Source: Asparagopsis taxiformis (lineage: Eukaryota; Rhodophyta; Florideophyceae; Bonnemaisoniales; Bonnemaisoniaceae). Taken from it: 17,297 nt of DNA. The translations under genes and the position numbers were made by a program. The notes below the pieces were generated by a model. The model had not been told where the DNA came from, did no database searches, and worked only from the letters and a program-made list of their open reading frames with translations. The stretch spans positions 1 to 17,297 of the forward strand of contig JALQPE010000188.1 of assembly GCA_030407315.1 (NCBI GenBank). The letters are read 5' to 3'. The first letter of the stretch is position 1. Each line of letters opens with the position of its first letter. Of this stretch, positions 15,918 to 17,297 are shown one piece after another.

Positions 15918-16051
15918 ATAACGGAGTACCGCAAGACTCGCAATATGATTATGCTGCTATAATTGCAGGATTACGGAGAGAAAGACGGATATTTGAGGTC
16001 TCCAAGCTTAAAATATCGCTTGGAGCATCCCAAACGGAAAAGATGTATTGA
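15917..16051 (+). pseudogene. 3' part of the short reading frame interrupted by the gypsy insertion
   Basis: This continues the phase of 10886-10982 with no stop until TGA 16049-16051 (about 44 codons here). Composition is mixed and protein-like but matches nothing I know. Without splicing or homology data it may be a chance open frame. Confidence 0.25.
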
Positions 16052-17297
16052 AATATTGTCTTGTCGTTGAGTTGTGACTGTTCCCGCACTGCTGCTATAT
16101 CAGCTGAGAGTGATAGTTTGTGTATTTCGGGTGCTGTTCCGGGGCGCCGTCACCAGTTCAAAGAATCTTAAAACCAATTTTAAGGAATGACATACAATAA
16201 CTTTTATCTTTTCCGAGTTCGAGCTGATCCGCTGAAATTTCCGGAGCAAGTTCAAATATTATTTCCTTTCGTATGTAGCATGTATGTGACGTTGCGATTA
16301 CATATTCAATATATGATCAATTATTTATGTAAATTATAGAACTTGTCTACACTACGGATTCCTGCCGGTAAAGTAATCAGTGGGTATGATGCGTACGCGA
16401 GGCATTGGCTGGGCAGGGTCAGTGCTATAGGCGATGTCTGAATTACAATCGAAACCGCCGGAAAAACCATCCGTGTAAGAGAGAAGATACGAGAAAGTAA
16501 CCTTCGTTCATGCGTAAAACCTATATTTCCCGTTTAACAATCAGGCTTGTTCCCGTCATGGGCCGAAATTGCGTGTTCCCGAGTATTTTAAAACATTAAG
16601 CGCCCGATGCTAACTGAAGATTCCAATGCTATTCATGCACTCGATCGTGTGCTGTCTAGCTCCGCTAGAATTGCAGAAAATATTCTTCGAAAACTCTAGG
16701 TATGCACGGAGCATGTCGTGTGTAGATTTGTACACATGACGCTAGCGCTAGGTGCGTTTGCGAAAGGTTTGAGTGGAGGTATCTTGTTGTGCACGACGGA
16801 GATGTATGTACAGTGGATGAAGTGTATACATGACTTAAATTTGCTATGTACTACTGAACGTGTGGTAGTCGCACTGGGCTGCTGTGCATACTCAGGTTGG
16901 GAAGGTAAAGCTAGTACGAGCTTGGACACGCTGTCCTACGAAGAAGCAAACGTGCTGTCACACCCGCTGGTGTTTGACTGTATTAGGCAGCTAACAGGTA
17001 GACACCGGGGTCACGACGCAACGTTCCATGCGTGGATACACGTTCGGTAAGCGGAGGGTGCAGGTCACTGGAGGCGCTCTCGATCAAGCCCGACGGCTCG
17101 CACATGATCAGCCTCGCGTGTGGCGGTAGGTACAGAGTGCGCAGCTCGACAGAGACAATAACCTCGTTAGGCCGAAACGTAAAAGCATAGAATTAAGCCG
17201 TAGAATTCCCACGGCACGGTGCCTGTTCGTATCTGTCCTAGCCCTCCAAGCACGGCGTCAGTATCTATTCAAGCACGATGGCATCTCCTCACAGTGT
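16052..17297. other. Unique subtelomeric sequence, no recognised gene
   Basis: I found no repeat, RNA gene or protein motif. The longest frame (16718-17050 on the plus strand, 110 codons) has several cysteines near the start but no domain, signal peptide or homologue I can name, and is not offered as a gene. Base composition is less CpG-rich than at 10200-10980. Confidence 0.5.

Noticed and set aside
16718..17050. 110-codon plus-strand frame with several cysteines
   Set aside because: No signal peptide, domain or codon evidence; the length is within chance expectation for this stretch.

Overview
This window is the end of a eukaryotic chromosome or contig. It opens with about 0.9 kb of C-rich telomeric repeat whose commonest unit is the 8-mer CCCCTAAT (G strand TTAGGGGA), so the chromosome terminus lies to the left. 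The host cannot be named with confidence. The repeat differs from the common TTAGGG and TTTAGGG types. The Ty3/gypsy element in the right half resembles oomycete (Phytophthora-type) elements as I remember them, so an oomycete or other stramenopile is the best guess.

Positions 892-10101 hold a head-to-tail array of three almost identical ~3.0-kb Penelope-like retroelements (PLEs), closed by a fourth ~202-bp terminal repeat (pLTR). Each unit reads pLTR, ORF1 (basic, probably coiled-coil), ORF2 (PLE reverse transcriptase). No GIY-YIG endonuclease follows the RT, so these belong to the endonuclease-deficient, telomere-attaching PLE class. All ORFs point away from the chromosome end. The 3' end of the array carries a built-in C-rich tract (AAAAAATCCCCTAA) that merges into an interstitial telomeric tract at 10102-10173. 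This is the geometry expected if the G-rich chromosome 3' end primed reverse transcription of the element RNA.

Two RNA-level devices stand out. Each pLTR holds a hammerhead ribozyme with essentially no stem III, which should act as a dimer through a self-complementary ACGU. ORF1 contains a textbook -1 frameshift cassette: A AAA AAC, a 6-nt spacer and a ~12-bp stem-loop. It leads into the ORF2 frame, which is open well upstream of the first ORF2 AUG and encodes what looks like the conserved N-terminal PLE motif there. The likely primary product is an ~853-residue ORF1-RT fusion. Only the telomere-proximal copy is intact across this path: copy 2 has a 1-base deletion after the slip site and copy 3 a 1-base deletion near the RT C-terminus.

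From 10174 to 10982 is subtelomeric sequence without a convincing gene, including a possible solo LTR. From 10983 to 15913 lies a 4.9-kb Ty3/gypsy element on the minus strand with 324-bp LTRs (5 mismatches) and an AGCG target duplication. Its gag and pol are broken by stops and frameshifts, the RT has LDE where LDD is expected, and the integrase lacks its C-terminal half. Removing the element and one target copy joins a short reading frame across the insertion site. From 15914 to 17297 I recognise no gene.
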